This document shows positions 61,901-64,000 of a stretch of 64,000 nucleotides of DNA, one piece after another. Below the pieces are notes generated by a model. The model did not search any database and was not told the DNA's origin. It saw only the letters and a program-made list of their open reading frames with translations. The stretch is taken from NCBI GenBank assembly GCA_958496175.1, contig OY292278.1, forward strand, positions 11,284,001-11,348,000. Reading direction: 5' to 3'. A program made the translations under genes and the position numbers. The stretch is from Sisyra terminalis. Lineage: Eukaryota; Arthropoda; Insecta; Neuroptera; Sisyridae. The stretch's first letter is position 1; every line of letters begins with the position of its first letter.

Positions 61901-64000
61901 AATTGCTGAAAGAAAAGCAATTCATGAAACTGAGCACAAAAATAAGCATAAGATCAATGATAAGGGTAGAAGAAATAAATCAGAACACCGAGATTCTAAC
62001 CCGTTAGATGGTATTGAACTTACCAGTGATGAAGTTCGTACAATTTTACTAGAACGAGCCAAAAATCGTATTGTGGAAAAGCACTCGGATCTCACCAGTG
62101 AAGAACTCGAAGAAATCATAACCGCTATCAAATCCCGTGCGAAACGGTTCATCCCGGTTGACATGCTTAAGTCTTTTGCCGAAAAAGAACAATCCCGCCA
62201 ATCCCAAACGGAACAATCTTCTCAAACCCCAAAACCTCCATCAGAAAAATCACGTGCAAAACGTGAAATTCCTCTTCTTCCCATAGCAAAACGTCCACGA
62301 CCAAAACCCACCGAAAAAAGTAAGCAAAAGAAAGAGTTGGACGACGAACTCGATATCTATTTTAACCCAAATTTAAAAAATGGAGTCATTGTGGAAAAGG
62401 CAGAAGAAACCGAAGAACCCAAGGGTCCAAAAGGTGACGTATACGTCGATTTGTTGGGAAGTGAGGAAAGTGTTGAAGAAATCATGCACATCATGAAAAA
62501 TGAAAACTATGATTATGTAAACAGTGATGAAAGTTATTCCAATGAAAGAATTTCTTTGATTTCCGAAGTAAACAAACCAATGTATGTTGATTTGAATGCC
62601 AAAACGGAAAAGAAAGGAGTCCGAAATCCAAGAGATAGAACTCCAACAGGAACCACCAACAAAGCACCGAAATCTTCTAAACCTCCGATGGGAATGAGTA
62701 AAATAGAGGAGATTGTCATTGTTAAACCTTTAAATACACCACGAGCAGATCAAATCATTGATTTGGACTCCGAATATTACCATCCTCCAAACGAGTACTA
62801 CGAAAATTTGGATCACTTCAAATTTAATGTGAGAGATGATTGGTTACCATACGGTGAACTTTGGGAAATTGACAATATGGATGAACAACATGACGATGTT
62901 TATTTTAAACCAATCGTCAACTATCTCAATACTCAAGAAAACGTAATTGTTAAAGATTCTCCAAAAATCATTGCATCGGAAGAAAAATCTTCAGTTCAAA
63001 GCCTTGAGGCTGAAAGCCTCGAAATGAGTCCAAGCCACGCAAATGAATATTGGCTAAAACCGGATGGCTCCGCCATCCAAACTTCAAACCATATCCAAAA
63101 ATATCCAGCAAAAACTGGCATTAAATACGATTCTTCCACATGTGGACCTTACCACTGTTATATCCGAGACTGAAACAACAACTACATCCAAACCTAAAAA
63201 ACAAACATCCCACTCAGAAGAAAGCATTGAAGAGGAACGTGGTAAACGTGCGGTTGATCACATCCAAAAAATACCTCCACGAAATTCACACCAAAAGTTC
63301 AAAAACTTAATTCAAGAAAAAAACATTCAAACCATTACACCTAGATTTCCTCTACGAAATATAATTCAAAGCATTGCAAAAGATGGGGAAGAAGAATTTA
63401 AAAATATCAAACGACGCCTCCATCGCGACCGACGTCAAGTAGATGAACCAAAAATTCTTCGGCTCAAAGAAAAACGAAAACGTCCAACTAAACCAGAAAA
63501 GAATGTTACTCCGGAATCAATAGTTGAAGAAAAAACCACTACAACTGTCAAAGAAACTACTACAACAACTCCAGTAACTACTACAACAATTATGACGACA
63601 ACTACGACGGAAATTCCTACAACTACAACTTTATCTCCACAAGAAAATGAATTAGAGGCTGCTGAAGTCAGAAGTTAGTGTTACTTTAAGTCCGGAAGAG
63701 TTCAATGATATTGATGAAGATTATGAAGAACTTGTTCAGGAGTATGTTGATAATAATAATGGGCCACTAAAATTCGTGATTGGAAGACCTTATGATGAAT
63801 CCAAATTGAAACCGTTAAACGAAAGAAGGATAATGAATTTCCAAAAATATCTCAAAACTCGATTGGCTCGAAGAAAGAAGTTGGAGGATAAAAAAATTCC
63901 TTCACAAAATGCTACCTACCGATGCTGATACAACAACTGCAGCTGCCATAACCGAAGTAGAGGCTGAAGCAGGCGAGACCACTAAAAATGATTTGGTAGT
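58988..64000 (+). CDS. Heparanase-like secreted protein with long processed tail; frame-disrupted; partial at window end
   Basis: Related to heparanase (GH79, cuts heparan sulfate). Exons: 58988-59148, 59200-59498, 59554-59755, 59814-60048, 61135-61404, then 61466 to beyond 64000. A signal peptide (about residues 1-17, LLGWFLFGLIAVANC) precedes the GH79-like part: FIRLSGPSTKF (67-77), WELGHE (149-154) with the acid/base Glu kept although Asn is replaced by His, INWH (218-221 region), then VYAHC in exon 5. Where heparanases have the nucleophile (GETSSAYGG type) it reads VMLTAPQS, so hydrolysis is unlikely. From about 61625 a highly charged tail follows, with KSRAKR, SRAKRE, RGKR and RDRR sites and a Thr-rich mucin-like stretch near 63535-63640. 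Four frame breaks, all relieved by dropping one base, lie at 61274-61277, 63056-63173, 63656-63678 and about 63885-63928. Either base-calling errors or gene decay. Confidence 0.8.
60147..60773. mobile_element. TTAA-target non-autonomous element (copy C), heparanase-like intron 4
   Basis: The ends TTAAGGGTGGATCACCGTCAG and CTGACGGTGATCCACCCTTAA are perfect inverses of 21 bp with TTAA at both extremes. It is 627 bp with a GC-richer interior (cccttcccc, ggcgcgac, ggggggag). The minus-strand open frames inside show no transposase domain. Confidence 0.9.

Noticed and set aside
1..64000. CRISPR array, bacterial operon or phage island
   Set aside because: No short regularly spaced direct repeats, no Shine-Dalgarno-linked genes; the split genes with GT-AG introns are eukaryotic.

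Overview
This is a eukaryotic, strongly AT-rich window, almost certainly from an insect. The genes have GT-AG introns from about 50 bp to several kb, the proteins are typical arthropod orthologues, and the noncoding DNA is packed with cut-and-paste transposon debris (hAT, TTAA-target, fold-back and Helitron-like pieces) plus one decayed jockey-type LINE. A beetle would fit, but nothing here fixes the order. There are no bacterial operons, rRNA genes or CRISPR arrays.

Layout. (1) 1-10.7 kb is noncoding. It holds a TTAA-flanked element, a four-unit ~266 bp tandem repeat and a short CpG-rich block with CRE-like and E2F-like sites. (2) 10.7-19.2 kb, plus strand: a complete seven-exon very-long-chain fatty acid elongase (ELOVL), 338 residues, with the HxxHH box and a KKxx ER-retrieval tail. 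(3) 24.0-29.5 kb, minus strand: a complete ten-exon ABCG half-transporter of ABCG5 type, 647 residues. (4) 52.4-58.3 kb, plus strand: a complete fourteen-exon ABCG half-transporter of ABCG8 type, 935 residues, with a long disordered N-terminus. The two ABCG genes are divergent. A relatively GC-rich stretch at about 29.5-30.5 kb ending in a consensus donor looks like a shared promoter plus a noncoding first exon of the ABCG8-like gene, which would make 30.5-52.35 kb one transposon-filled first intron. (5) 59.0-64.0 kb, plus strand: a secreted heparanase-like (GH79-related) protein that has lost the nucleophile region. It is fused to a long charged, Thr-rich tail with furin-type sites, is interrupted by four same-direction frameshifts, and runs off the window.

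How the genes relate. ELOVL elongates fatty acids in the ER. The ABCG5/ABCG8-like proteins would form an obligate heterodimer for lipid or sterol export, yet both ATPase sites carry non-canonical residues. The heparanase-like protein belongs to the secretory pathway and extracellular matrix. Nothing in the sequence ties it functionally to the ABCG pair beyond adjacency.

The accessory DNA is unusually readable. A direct duplication at 38.0-41.4 kb supplies, inside the window, the unoccupied version of the sites hit by a hAT element and by a 1.2 kb palindrome, and the palindrome's own intact arm supplies the empty site for a 152 bp element nested in it. No single clearly new system stands out. 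The strongest leads are the heparanase-like pseudoenzyme with its cleavable tail and frame breaks, the doubly degenerate ABCG pair with its putative bidirectional promoter, and the TTAA and 9-bp-target repeat families.
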